Below, one piece after another: positions 8,192-16,136 of a stretch of DNA of 33,430 nt. The notes under the pieces were generated by a model. The model did no database searches and had not been told where the DNA came from. It saw only the letters and a list, made by a program, of their open reading frames with translations. The translations under genes and the position numbers were made by a program. How positions within the stretch are numbered: position 1 is the first letter of the stretch; each line of letters opens with the position of its first letter. The DNA is taken from contig CAYRJA010000024.1 of the NCBI GenBank assembly GCA_964424455.1, forward strand, positions 1-33,430. The letters are read 5' to 3'. The DNA is from CAYRJA01 sp964424455 (GTDB lineage Bacteria; Bacteroidota; Bacteroidia; Chitinophagales; UBA10324).

Positions 8192-11100
8192 TTATTTCAT
8201 TAAAGTAACATTCCCTTTGGTAAAAATAATTTTATCAAGATCTGTTACAGCCGTTGCGTAAAAGGCATAAGCGCCAACCCCTTCATCCTGCCCGTTAAAT
8301 TTTCCATCCCATCCAATATTCAGATAACGGGTTTCAAACACCAACTCACCCCATCGGTTAAAGATTTTTAAATCAATAGATTTTATATCCTTGTAGTGAG
8401 GGAGAAAGACATCATTTATTCCATCATGATTCGGTGAAAAAGCATTCGGGAACAAAATGTAGGGACCTGCTTCCACATTCACAATCACATGATCCGTATC
8501 AGAGCAACCGTATTGATTATAGGCATAGACGGTGTAGGTGGTGGTAATCATTGGCGAAGCCGTAGGGTCTTTCAGATGAATATTATCCAACCCGACCGCT
8601 GGTGTCCATACATAGTTTGTTCCTGTTCCTGTTACATTTAATTGCACGGAAGAACTTGCTTCTATAGTTACATCTTCGCCGGCATCCACAACCGGCAGTG
8701 GACGGATAGTTACTGTAACAGTCAAGTTTACACTGGCGCAGCCGCTTCCCGGTGATGAAACGGAAACAGTATAAGTTGTACTCACAGCAGGAGAAGCAAC
8801 AGGATTGGCAATAGACGGATTACTCAGTCCCGTAGCCGGTGACCATACATAATTAGTTCCTCCGCCGGCAATTAGCTGAACTCCTCTGCCTTCACACAGA
8901 TCCGCAGCGGGGGAAACTTGCGCCTGCAATTGATCGGTTACTGTAACAATTACTTCGTCCTGAGCGGAACACAAACCTCCGGCATTGACTGTTATTGTGT
9001 AAGTAGTAGTAACTCCGGGGTTCGCCAGCGGGTTCGGACAGTCTGTACAGCTTAATCCGGCAGCGGGTGACCATGAATAGGTATTAACATTTACACCGAT
9101 CGCATTCAACTGAACATTACTACCAGAACAAAAACTTACATCCGCACCGGCATTAATGGTTGACACCGGATACACGGTGATGGGCACGGCAGCAGTGCTG
9201 CTTCCGCATCCGCCGCCTGAAACAGAAACTGTAACAGTATATGTTACACTTGCAGTAGGCGAAGCAACCGGATTGGCAATAGAACTGTTACTTAATCCTG
9301 ATGACGGCATCCATTGATAGCTACTTCCACCCGAAGCCATCAACTGAACGGTTTCGCCGGTGCAGATAACGGCGGTATCCGGTGTGGCGCTCGCTACGAT
9401 CTGACTATTGACTGTTACAACAATTTCATCCACTGCCGGGCAGGGAGTACCGGCATTGACTGTAACAGTATAGGAAGTAGTATGGGATGGTGAAGCAATA
9501 GGATTCGCACAGTCGGTACAATTTAACCCGGCGGACGGCGTCCATGCATAAGAAATAATATCCGTTCCTGTAGCATTCAGGTTAGCATTGCTGCCGGTGC
9601 AGATGGTTATATCGGGTCCGGCGCTGATGGTAGGTAAAGGCGTAACTGTAACAGCCGCTGTTGCCGTACTGCTCCCGCATCCGCCCGGTGCGGAAACTGT
9701 AACAGTATAAGTCGTACTGACAGATGGTGATGCAACCGGGTTGGCAATAGTAGGATTGTTCAATCCTGCCGCCGGCAACCAGTTGTAAATACTTCCACCT
9801 GTTGCCTGCAACTGAACGGTGCCTCCGTTGCAAAAAGAAGAATTGACTGGTGATGCGGTTGCAACTACCGCAGAGACAATATTTACTGAAATGGTATCCT
9901 TTGCTTTACACCCGTTAGGGTCGGTTACTGAAATATAATAAGTAGTGGAACCTGATGGGTTTGCAATAATAGAAGAGCAACTGTTGCAACTTAATCCACT
10001 CGATGGGCTCCATGCAATTATGCTGCCGGGTGGAACACCTGTTAAGCTAATCGGAGCGGAATTGCCCGAACATATAGAAATATCCGGTCCTGCACTAATG
10101 GTTAAGCTGCCTTGAGTAACAGTAATAGTGTTTGAAAAACTATCAGTTCTACAGTCATTACTGATATAAAATTTTATTGTGTAGGTACCTGAAGATGAAA
10201 AAGTGTGGGAAGGATTCTTGATTGTTGATGTGTTATTTGCTCCTGACGCCGGGTCACCGAAATTCCACAGATATTTTAAGTTTCCGTTTATGGTGCTGTC
10301 TTTGAAAACCAATGTACCCGTACCTGTACATCCGGATGGATAAGTTAAAGTTGCAGTGATGGGTGGAATCAAAAAACTTTCAACCATTCCGGGTAACCCT
10401 GCCCGGCTAAGATTATTTCCGGTCGGATTAATGTCCAATGCATCTTCAATATAATTACAGGCAGTTCCTGCGGCATTGGGATTATTAATTACATCTAAAT
10501 ACCCCAGCCCTCCTGCATAAGATTCTTTGGCAACATAAACTTTTCCATCAGGCCCAATTTGAATGGCGGCTACACTAATTCCCTGTTGAGAACTCAGCAA
10601 AGTTCTTGATGCTAAAATTGCCGAAGCATTTCCAGCATTCATATCATACTGAAAAACATAACCGGTATGAAAAAAAATAACTGCCCCCTGACTTACATAA
10701 AGTTTTGAATTGTCGGGAGAAAAAGAAACCCCGTACAAACGATTACCATTACTGTATGGATATAAACTATTATCCGTAATAGGATTGGATACAACTCCTG
10801 TAGCATTATCGAAATCAAAAATCTGCAGTATATTAACATAGTAGCAGGCAACAGCAAGTTTTTTTCCGTCAGGAGAAAATTTCATGTACCCAAGTGTTTC
10901 CGTATTTCTTGCGCTGCCGGTATTAGTATGGGTAATTCCCGCATAAGTAATAACAGGGGGCTGAACACCGCTTGCCGAAACCCTATAGGCATAGAATGCA
11001 TTGGAATTCCACTCATGAACCATTACCCAATAATCAGTTCCGTTACAATGCCTGACGGCACACAATTTTTCTGTCGTAGGTGAAATTAATTTCTGATTTA

Positions 11101-11557
11101 ATACTGTTACTGCACCATTTCCTCCGTTAAGCGTCATATCAACAATGCTATATGCTAATCCTCCATATCCGGTTGTTGATGTGGACATATCGCCCGCCTG
11201 TGAATCCGTGGTGAAAATGTAAAACTTAGTTGAACTGCCCGGCATAGGAACTATTATGGCAGCCTGGCTCGAAGAAAAATTTCCTAAAAGCCCTGTGCCA
11301 TTGGGCATTACATTATGATTTCGGTCCCAAACACTTGTTCCGTCCGTATAAAATAACAACTGTCCTGTTGTTTTGTCTGCTATGCTTGCACAACCTTCAG
11401 CAGTATTTAGCTTTCCATTTGAAAGAGGAATTGGTGCCCCTGAATTAAAATCCAGTCCTGCATACTGTCCAAAATACCAAATGTTAGCTTCCTTTTGTGC
11501 ATACGAAAAATTTGAAATGAATACTAATAGTAAAACACAAAATAAAAACCTCATCAT
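8192..11557 (-). CDS. T9SS type B (gliding-motility-associated CTD) secreted protein with propeller, PKD and seven Ig-like repeats
   Basis: The frame is open up to 11629. I chose the ATG at 11557 because a classic signal peptide (MMRFLFCVLLLVFISNFSYA) begins there and the FNR-type box would otherwise overlap the start codon. The product is 1121 residues. A beta-propeller-like N-terminal domain (about 22-395, with NIWYFGQ, FSPDGKKLAV, FSPDNSKLYV and GPDGKVYVA blades) is followed by a PKD domain (about 400-480, YLWNFGDP). Seven Ig-like repeats of about 75-80 residues then alternate in two types (about 487-1028), one of which carries CxxC. A type B sorting domain (about 1034-1121: LFPNAFSPNHDGINDVF, FNRWGELVFE, GWDGKFNG) ends the protein. 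This predicts T9SS export and surface attachment. No PorP/SprF-like partner gene, a usual neighbour of type B substrates, is adjacent. Function beyond probable adhesion is unknown. Confidence 0.92.
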   Translation of the reverse strand: MMRFLFCVLLLVFISNFSYAQKEANIWYFGQYAGLDFNSGAPIPLSNGKLNTAEGCASIADKTTGQLLFYTDGTSVWDRNHNVMPNGTGLLGNFSSSQAAIIVPMPGSSTKFYIFTTDSQAGDMSTSTTGYGGLAYSIVDMTLNGGNGAVTVLNQKLISPTTEKLCAVRHCNGTDYWVMVHEWNSNAFYAYRVSASGVQPPVITYAGITHTNTGSARNTETLGYMKFSPDGKKLAVACYYVNILQIFDFDNATGVVSNPITDNSLYPYSNGNRLYGVSFSPDNSKLYVSQGAVIFFHTGYVFQYDMNAGNASAILASRTLLSSQQGISVAAIQIGPDGKVYVAKESYAGGLGYLDVINNPNAAGTACNYIEDALDINPTGNNLSRAGLPGMVESFLIPPITATLTYPSGCTGTGTLVFKDSTINGNLKYLWNFGDPASGANNTSTIKNPSHTFSSSGTYTIKFYISNDCRTDSFSNTITVTQGSLTISAGPDISICSGNSAPISLTGVPPGSIIAWSPSSGLSCNSCSSIIANPSGSTTYYISVTDPNGCKAKDTISVNIVSAVVATASPVNSSFCNGGTVQLQATGGSIYNWLPAAGLNNPTIANPVASPSVSTTYTVTVSAPGGCGSSTATAAVTVTPLPTISAGPDITICTGSNANLNATGTDIISYAWTPSAGLNCTDCANPIASPSHTTSYTVTVNAGTPCPAVDEIVVTVNSQIVASATPDTAVICTGETVQLMASGGSSYQWMPSSGLSNSSIANPVASPTASVTYTVTVSVSGGGCGSSTAAVPITVYPVSTINAGADVSFCSGSNVQLNAIGVNVNTYSWSPAAGLSCTDCPNPLANPGVTTTYTITVNAGGLCSAQDEVIVTVTDQLQAQVSPAADLCEGRGVQLIAGGGTNYVWSPATGLSNPSIANPVASPAVSTTYTVSVSSPGSGCASVNLTVTVTIRPLPVVDAGEDVTIEASSSVQLNVTGTGTNYVWTPAVGLDNIHLKDPTASPMITTTYTVYAYNQYGCSDTDHVIVNVEAGPYILFPNAFSPNHDGINDVFLPHYKDIKSIDLKIFNRWGELVFETRYLNIGWDGKFNGQDEGVGAYAFYATAVTDLDKIIFTKGNVTLMK

Positions 11558-11622
11558 TATTTTTTTATTAATAAGCAACAAAATTGATGATGCTATATTG
11601 CGATAGAAACGGAGAATTCTGT

Positions 11623-11636
11623 TTGACATAAATCAA
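11623..11636. promoter_or_regulatory. FNR-type palindromic box 3 between divergent secreted-protein genes
   Basis: The plus strand reads TTGACATAAATCAA (minus: TTGATTTATGTCAA). It lies 65 bp from the leftward start at 11557 and 64 bp from the rightward start at 11701, so one dimer could act on both genes. It matches boxes 1 and 2 in both half-sites and in the AT-rich 4-bp centre. Confidence 0.7.
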
Positions 11637-11700
11637 ATAAAATTACTGTATTCTTACAAGTAAGGTTACAAAGAAAAGATATTTCTAATTTGCGCCGATT

Positions 11701-14277
11701 ATGGTAAATTTAAAAAGAGTCTTAGTCTTTTTTTTGTTGTCTCTGATATACATTCCTTATACAAAAGCTACTCACATTATTGGAGGCGAAATTTCCTATA
11801 GAGCATTAGGTGGAAATCAATACGAATTTATAGTTAAAATATACCGAGATTGCTATTTAGGCACTACTGAACTGGATAACCCCGCTTATTTCACCATATT
11901 CAACGCAAGCAATACTGTAGTGCTTAATCCTAGTGTGTATCTTGTTTCAGATACCATTATTCCTGCAAAATCAGACAATCCCTGTCTTATTGTACCACCA
12001 AACCTTTGTGTGGAAGAAGGAACCTATATTTTTCAGGCAACCTTGCCTCCTTCATCCGGCGGTTATGTTATTGCATACCAACGATGCTGCAGAAATAATT
12101 CAATTGTGAATCTTTCAAATCCGGGAAATACCGGCGCAACTTATGTCGCTACCTTAAATGATGAAGATTTATTAGTGGCTAATAATAGTCCGATGTTCAA
12201 AAGATATCCTCCAATTGTTATTTGCTATAACCAACCTTTAGTTTTTGATCACTCTGCCATGGAAGCGGATGGCGATAGCTTAGTCTATGAATTATGCAGC
12301 CCCTATTTAGGTGCAACCTTTTTTTCCCCTATGCCAACAACTGCCAGTAATCCTCCTTATTCTAATGTAAATTTCCAGTCTCCATATACTTATCTGAATC
12401 CAATGGATGGTTCACCTGCTTTAAGCATTAACCCTAAAACCGGATTACTTACCATAACACCTACGGCATTGGGGCAGTTTGTAGTGGGGGTTTGTGTAAA
12501 AGAATACAGAAACGGAGTTTACCTGGGAAATCATCTGAGGGATTTTCAGTTTAATGTGGTGAATTGCGAACAGACTGTTACAGCTTCTATTCCGGGAATA
12601 ATAAATAACTGCTCTGCGTATGATATTCAGTTTCAGAACTTCAGTATTGGAGGTACAAAATATCATTGGGATTTCGGCGTGCCCGGTGTTACCAATGACA
12701 CTTCTAATCTGCAGTTTCCTTCTTTTACTTTTCCTGATACCGGAGTTTACACTGTTACACTCACTGTTAACCCGGGAAGTGCATGCAGCGATTCCGCTTC
12801 TTCAAAAGTTTTTGTTTATCCTTCATTAAAAGCGAACCTTATAGCGCCAAACGGATGCAAGGATAAGCCCATTAAGTTCTCAGATAAAACCACCGTAAAT
12901 GTCGGATACCTGAGTAATTGGAATTGGAATTTCGGAGATAACAGTAGTCCCTCCGATCTGCAGAATCCTTTTCATACCTATTCTAATGCCGGCAACTATA
13001 CTGTAACACTTATTGTAGAAACAAATCATGGCTGCCGTGACACTGTCTCACAAAGCATTGTTGTCTCGCCGGCTCCCACTGTTACCATATTTCCTCACGA
13101 CACTATCATCTGCACACTGGATAATCTTCCGTTAATTTCAACTGTACAGGGGGCTACTTCTTATCAGTGGACACCCGATTACAATATAAGCAGCAGTACT
13201 GTCCAAAACCCAACGGTATCTCCAAAAGCAACTACTACCTATCAGGTTATTGTTTCAAACAGCTATGGCTGCACGGCAAGTGATTCTGTTACAGTAAAAG
13301 TTTTTGATGTTTTGGCAGATGCCGGTATTGATCATACCATTTGTCCCGGACAAAATGCTCAGTTGTCCGGTACCGGCGGCGCTCATTTTATATGGACTCC
13401 CCCTACAGGTTTAAGCAACCCGAATATTGCAAACCCTGTGGCAAACCCTGTTACAACAACCACCTACACGCTTACTGTTTCCGCAGGATCCTGTTCGGAT
13501 TCAGATGTGGCGGTGGTTACAGTTAAAACTTTCCCTTCTCTTATTGTTGGTCCTGATCAGTCTATTTGTAAAGGGGATACTGCTGCATTAAATGCCTCCG
13601 GTTGCACTACCTACAATTGGATGCCTTCTGCCACTGTAAAGAGTCCGGCAGAACCCAATACAGTTGCCTACCCCAATCAAACAACTACCTATTATGTAAG
13701 CGCTACTGATTCAAACAAATGTCCGCTCACCTTAAAAGACAGTATTGTTGTTAATGTATTCCCTGCAGGTGTAACAGGAATCATGGGGGACACAACTATT
13801 GTATATGGAACTTCTGGACAGCTATTTGCCTATGGCGGTGCTTCGTATTCATGGTATCCTGCTGAGGGGTTGGATAATCCAACTATTGCCAGTCCGATGG
13901 CAAGCCCGACTGCCACCACCACTTATTATGTTGAAATGATTACACACAATGGATGCAAAGTCATTGACAGCATTATTCTGACTATAGTTTACGAACCAAT
14001 TGTAAAATTTCCAAATGCCTTTTCTCCTAATGGAGATGGGAAGAATGACTTCTTTCGCCCGATGGTGGCCGGATTGTTAAGTGATGTTCATTTTAGAATT
14101 TATAACCGGTGGGGGCAACTGATTTATGAAAGTAATGATGCAACTTTAAAAGGATGGGACGGAACGTTTAAAGGTATTCCGCAGGAAACAGGCGTATATG
14201 TCTATGTGTTTGAATGTATAGCCACAGTCACCGGAGCTGATAATAAAATGAAAGGAAATGTTTCGTTGCTTCGATGA
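11701..14277 (+). CDS. T9SS type B (gliding-motility-associated CTD) secreted PKD protein
   Basis: The 858-residue protein has a signal peptide at 1-23 cut before THIIGGEISY, the typical mature start of this Bacteroidota family. The N-terminal Cys-containing domain (about 24-290, IYRDCY and YQRCCRN motifs) is followed by two PKD domains (about 303-372 YHWDFGVPG; 385-456 WNWNFGDN). Four Ig-like WTP..L..P..A.P repeats (about 460-765) and a type B sorting domain (767-858: FPNAFSPNGDGKNDFF, YNRWGQLIYE, GWDGTFKG) complete it. It is exported by T9SS and is probably a surface adhesin or motility-associated filament protein (inference). It is divergent from the 1121-residue gene and shares FNR-type box 3. 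A possible -7 element TAATTTG ends only 8 nt before the ATG, which would imply an almost leaderless message. Confidence 0.92.
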   Translation: MVNLKRVLVFFLLSLIYIPYTKATHIIGGEISYRALGGNQYEFIVKIYRDCYLGTTELDNPAYFTIFNASNTVVLNPSVYLVSDTIIPAKSDNPCLIVPPNLCVEEGTYIFQATLPPSSGGYVIAYQRCCRNNSIVNLSNPGNTGATYVATLNDEDLLVANNSPMFKRYPPIVICYNQPLVFDHSAMEADGDSLVYELCSPYLGATFFSPMPTTASNPPYSNVNFQSPYTYLNPMDGSPALSINPKTGLLTITPTALGQFVVGVCVKEYRNGVYLGNHLRDFQFNVVNCEQTVTASIPGIINNCSAYDIQFQNFSIGGTKYHWDFGVPGVTNDTSNLQFPSFTFPDTGVYTVTLTVNPGSACSDSASSKVFVYPSLKANLIAPNGCKDKPIKFSDKTTVNVGYLSNWNWNFGDNSSPSDLQNPFHTYSNAGNYTVTLIVETNHGCRDTVSQSIVVSPAPTVTIFPHDTIICTLDNLPLISTVQGATSYQWTPDYNISSSTVQNPTVSPKATTTYQVIVSNSYGCTASDSVTVKVFDVLADAGIDHTICPGQNAQLSGTGGAHFIWTPPTGLSNPNIANPVANPVTTTTYTLTVSAGSCSDSDVAVVTVKTFPSLIVGPDQSICKGDTAALNASGCTTYNWMPSATVKSPAEPNTVAYPNQTTTYYVSATDSNKCPLTLKDSIVVNVFPAGVTGIMGDTTIVYGTSGQLFAYGGASYSWYPAEGLDNPTIASPMASPTATTTYYVEMITHNGCKVIDSIILTIVYEPIVKFPNAFSPNGDGKNDFFRPMVAGLLSDVHFRIYNRWGQLIYESNDATLKGWDGTFKGIPQETGVYVYVFECIATVTGADNKMKGNVSLLR

Positions 14278-14333
14278 AAAATTTGCAAGGGATTCGTTTC
14301 GTAAAATTTTCCTTGCATAGCTTGGGGACTTTG

Positions 14334-14399
14334 ATGCTGTAACACCGCAAAGTCCTCTGCGGGAAACTTTGCGGAAACGGAAGCCCCTGTTAGCAGCAT
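14334..14399 (-). repeat. Nested inverted repeat, integron attC-like, directly after the 199-residue gene
   Basis: The outer arms ATGCTGTAACA (14334-14344) and TGTTAGCAGCAT (14388-14399) pair over 11 bp with one bulged G (14393). They enclose a perfect 9-bp inner stem, CCGCAAAGT (14345-14353) with ACTTTGCGG (14366-14374), a 12-nt loop and a 13-nt unpaired strand. AAC and GTT triplets sit at the inner ends of the outer arms, as in attC. Read on the minus strand, it begins a few bases past the gene's stop codon, the usual gene-cassette layout. The R-box consensus RYYYAAC/GTTRRRY is not fully matched, so attC-like is a hypothesis. No T-tract follows, so it is not a plain terminator. Confidence 0.5.
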
Positions 14400-14402
14400 A
14401 CT

Positions 14403-15002
14403 CTACTTTTCAAAGTCAAGGTTTACTGGTTCTTTGCTCGGCATATAACTATCACTGTCCTTTCCTGTTGTCGGAACAGAGTTGTCAACGATTTCAAACT
14501 TAATGTCGTCAAACCAAATTTGTCCTGTGCCAACAAGTAAAGCGCCATAGGCAAGATTTGAAGTATTGAGAGGAACATCTAAAACGATTTCGTATTTCGT
14601 CCAGTCAGTTGTTCCTTTAATTGACCTGTCCTTTTTTCCATCTTTCATGTTGTCAAAACCTAACGACTTGGCTGACCCTTTTTCGTCAATGCGAAACCAA
14701 AGGCCTGCCCAGTCCGAAACATCTTTTGTCTTAACCATGCCTGATATGCGAACTCTTTTACCTAGATAATTGTCAGGCAAACAGTTTTGCATTAAAGTTC
14801 CAAAACCGTTAATTTTTTTGTCAATAGACTTAATGGTTGCTGCATTCTTACCATCTTGTCCCGCACCTTTGTCAATGCCCATGTCGTAGCTTTTGGGGTG
14901 ACTCCCTGCTTTGAACCAACCTGTAGGCAAGTCAAAGGAAAAAAGTGTTGCTGTTAATGCGATGAGTAACACTGTTGTTAAAATTGATTTTAAAGTTTTC
15001 AT
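14403..15002 (-). CDS. Exported conserved protein of unknown function, carbohydrate-binding-like fold
   Basis: The 199-residue protein has an N-terminal signal peptide (about 1-22, core SILTTVLLIALTATLF). The mature part begins LPTGWFKAGSHP and contains a jelly-roll-like pattern: GKRVRISGMVKT, WAGLWFRID, TTDWTKYEIVLDV, and GTGQIWFDDIKFEIVD near the end. These are hallmarks of CBM-like beta-sandwich modules in which aromatic residues line a ligand face. I know similar sequences from Bacteroidota as uncharacterised proteins or as domains attached to regulators; no catalytic residue is recognisable. It stands alone, antiparallel to both flanking rightward genes, with a long upstream gap and an attC-like repeat just past its stop. 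It may therefore be an acquired cassette gene (inference). Confidence 0.78.
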   Translation of the reverse strand: MKTLKSILTTVLLIALTATLFSFDLPTGWFKAGSHPKSYDMGIDKGAGQDGKNAATIKSIDKKINGFGTLMQNCLPDNYLGKRVRISGMVKTKDVSDWAGLWFRIDEKGSAKSLGFDNMKDGKKDRSIKGTTDWTKYEIVLDVPLNTSNLAYGALLVGTGQIWFDDIKFEIVDNSVPTTGKDSDSYMPSKEPVNLDFEK

Positions 15003-15335
15003 TTTTTGAGATTATTTTTTTCTGCTTACTCTGTCATCGGGTTTTCAGCGTTCTCCTGTTTGTGTCAGTAGTGTTGTTAAAGAGTTGCCGCCATCTTACA
15101 AATATGCGAAACTCGTAGAAATTCTATAAAATATCTTCATGCCGACAATGCTTATCCAATACGGCTTACACTCAGAGAACTCCGCGTTTAATCTTGATTT
15201 CACTGAGAATAAGGATTCGAAAAATGTCATATAATTGTCACTTCTCTTTTTTTAGGGCAATAATAATTCTATGATAAGGGTTTTGCACACATCAATTTAA
15301 TTTTAAATTTGCGACTTCATCAAAAATTAAACTCT
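15003..15335. other. 333-bp intergenic region between the 199-residue gene and exbB
   Basis: No coding sequence is seen here. The left third would hold the promoter and leader of the leftward 199-residue gene. A possible -7 element (CATATTTG on the minus strand, near 15100) is weak. The right end holds the exbB promoter (15282-15311). The middle shows no clear element. Confidence 0.6.
15282..15311 (+). promoter_or_regulatory. Bacteroidota-type promoter of the exbB-tonB operon
   Basis: TTTG at 15282-15285 (-33) and TAAATTTG at 15304-15311 (-7) are separated by 18 nt. This fits the TTTG-N19-TAnnTTTG promoter of Bacteroidota. Transcription would start near 15316, about 20 nt before the ATG at 15336. 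Confidence 0.65.
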
Positions 15336-16130
15336 ATGCAGAAGAAAAATAACTTGGCGGCGTGGTTCCCAATAATCGTTATTGTAATATGCTTAATTGT
15401 AGCTTTTAGTATTTACGAATTTGTCCTCGGAAGTCCTTCAAACTTCGTTGACGAACTCAGAGAAAAACCTAAGGCAGGAAACATTGTCGGAATAATGTAC
15501 AAAGGCGGTTACTTGGTTCCGGTGGTATTAACCATGATGTTGATGGTTATTGTTTTCTCTATTGAAAGAATACTAACTATTGCAAAAGCGAAGGGAAGCG
15601 GCAACATCACCAACTTCGTTCGTAAAGTTCAATATCATCTTACCACAGGAGATTTAGCGGCTGCACAAGCTGAATGTGACCGTCAGAAGGGCTCTATTGC
15701 CAATGTGGTTAAAAACGGACTCAAGAAGTATCAGGAGATGATGTCCAATACTGAGTTGACGCATGAGCAGAAAGTATTAGCCATTCAAAAAGAGATTGAA
15801 GAATCTACTTCTCTCGAACTGCCGATGCTACAGCGTAATCTGCCCTTCCTCGCTACCATCTCTCCGCTCGGAACATTGGGCGGACTTATCGGAACGGTGT
15901 TGGGTATGATTCGCGCTTTTGCTGCATTAGGGCAGAGTGGCGCTGCGGATTCTGTAGCTCTTTCTATAGGTATTTCTGAGGCGCTTGTAAATACTGCAAC
16001 AGGAATTATCACTTCTGCACTTGCAATTATTTTCTACAATATTTTCAGTGCGCAGATTGATTCGCTTACTTACCTTATTGACGAAGTCGGTTATTCAATT
16101 ACCAATACTTTCGATTCAAAACAGAAATAA
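15336..16130 (+). CDS. exbB: ExbB/TolQ/MotA-family proton channel protein
   Basis: I chose the ATG at 15336: the open frame reaches a TTG at 15309, but that lies inside the -7 promoter element. The 264-residue inner-membrane protein has TM helices at about 10-30, 58-78, 165-190 and 208-235. The MotA/TolQ/ExbB signature runs through the last two (LPFLATISPLGTLGGLIGTV). The long cytoplasmic loop (about 80-160) is typical. With ExbD it forms the proton-driven motor that energises TonB. The extra N-terminal TM helix gives the four-TM form common in Bacteroidota. First gene of a seven-gene operon; 6 bp before exbD. Confidence 0.93.
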   Translation: MQKKNNLAAWFPIIVIVICLIVAFSIYEFVLGSPSNFVDELREKPKAGNIVGIMYKGGYLVPVVLTMMLMVIVFSIERILTIAKAKGSGNITNFVRKVQYHLTTGDLAAAQAECDRQKGSIANVVKNGLKKYQEMMSNTELTHEQKVLAIQKEIEESTSLELPMLQRNLPFLATISPLGTLGGLIGTVLGMIRAFAALGQSGAADSVALSIGISEALVNTATGIITSALAIIFYNIFSAQIDSLTYLIDEVGYSITNTFDSKQK

Positions 16131-16136
16131 TTTCTA

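Noticed and set aside
177..14277. Possible polymorphic toxin or contact-dependent inhibition system in the giant-protein region
   Set aside because: No C-terminal toxin domain and no small immunity-type gene follows; all giant proteins end in standard T9SS sorting domains.
14284..14317. TGCAAGG/CCTTGCA inverted repeat after the 858-residue gene as its terminator
   Set aside because: 7-bp stem, 20-nt loop and no T-run; it may instead be part of the cassette boundary.
15031..15050. Similarity between CTGTCATC(G/A)GG segments at 15031 and 33371 as a dispersed repeat pair
   Set aside because: The shared core is about 11 nt with mismatches around it, too short to tell from chance.
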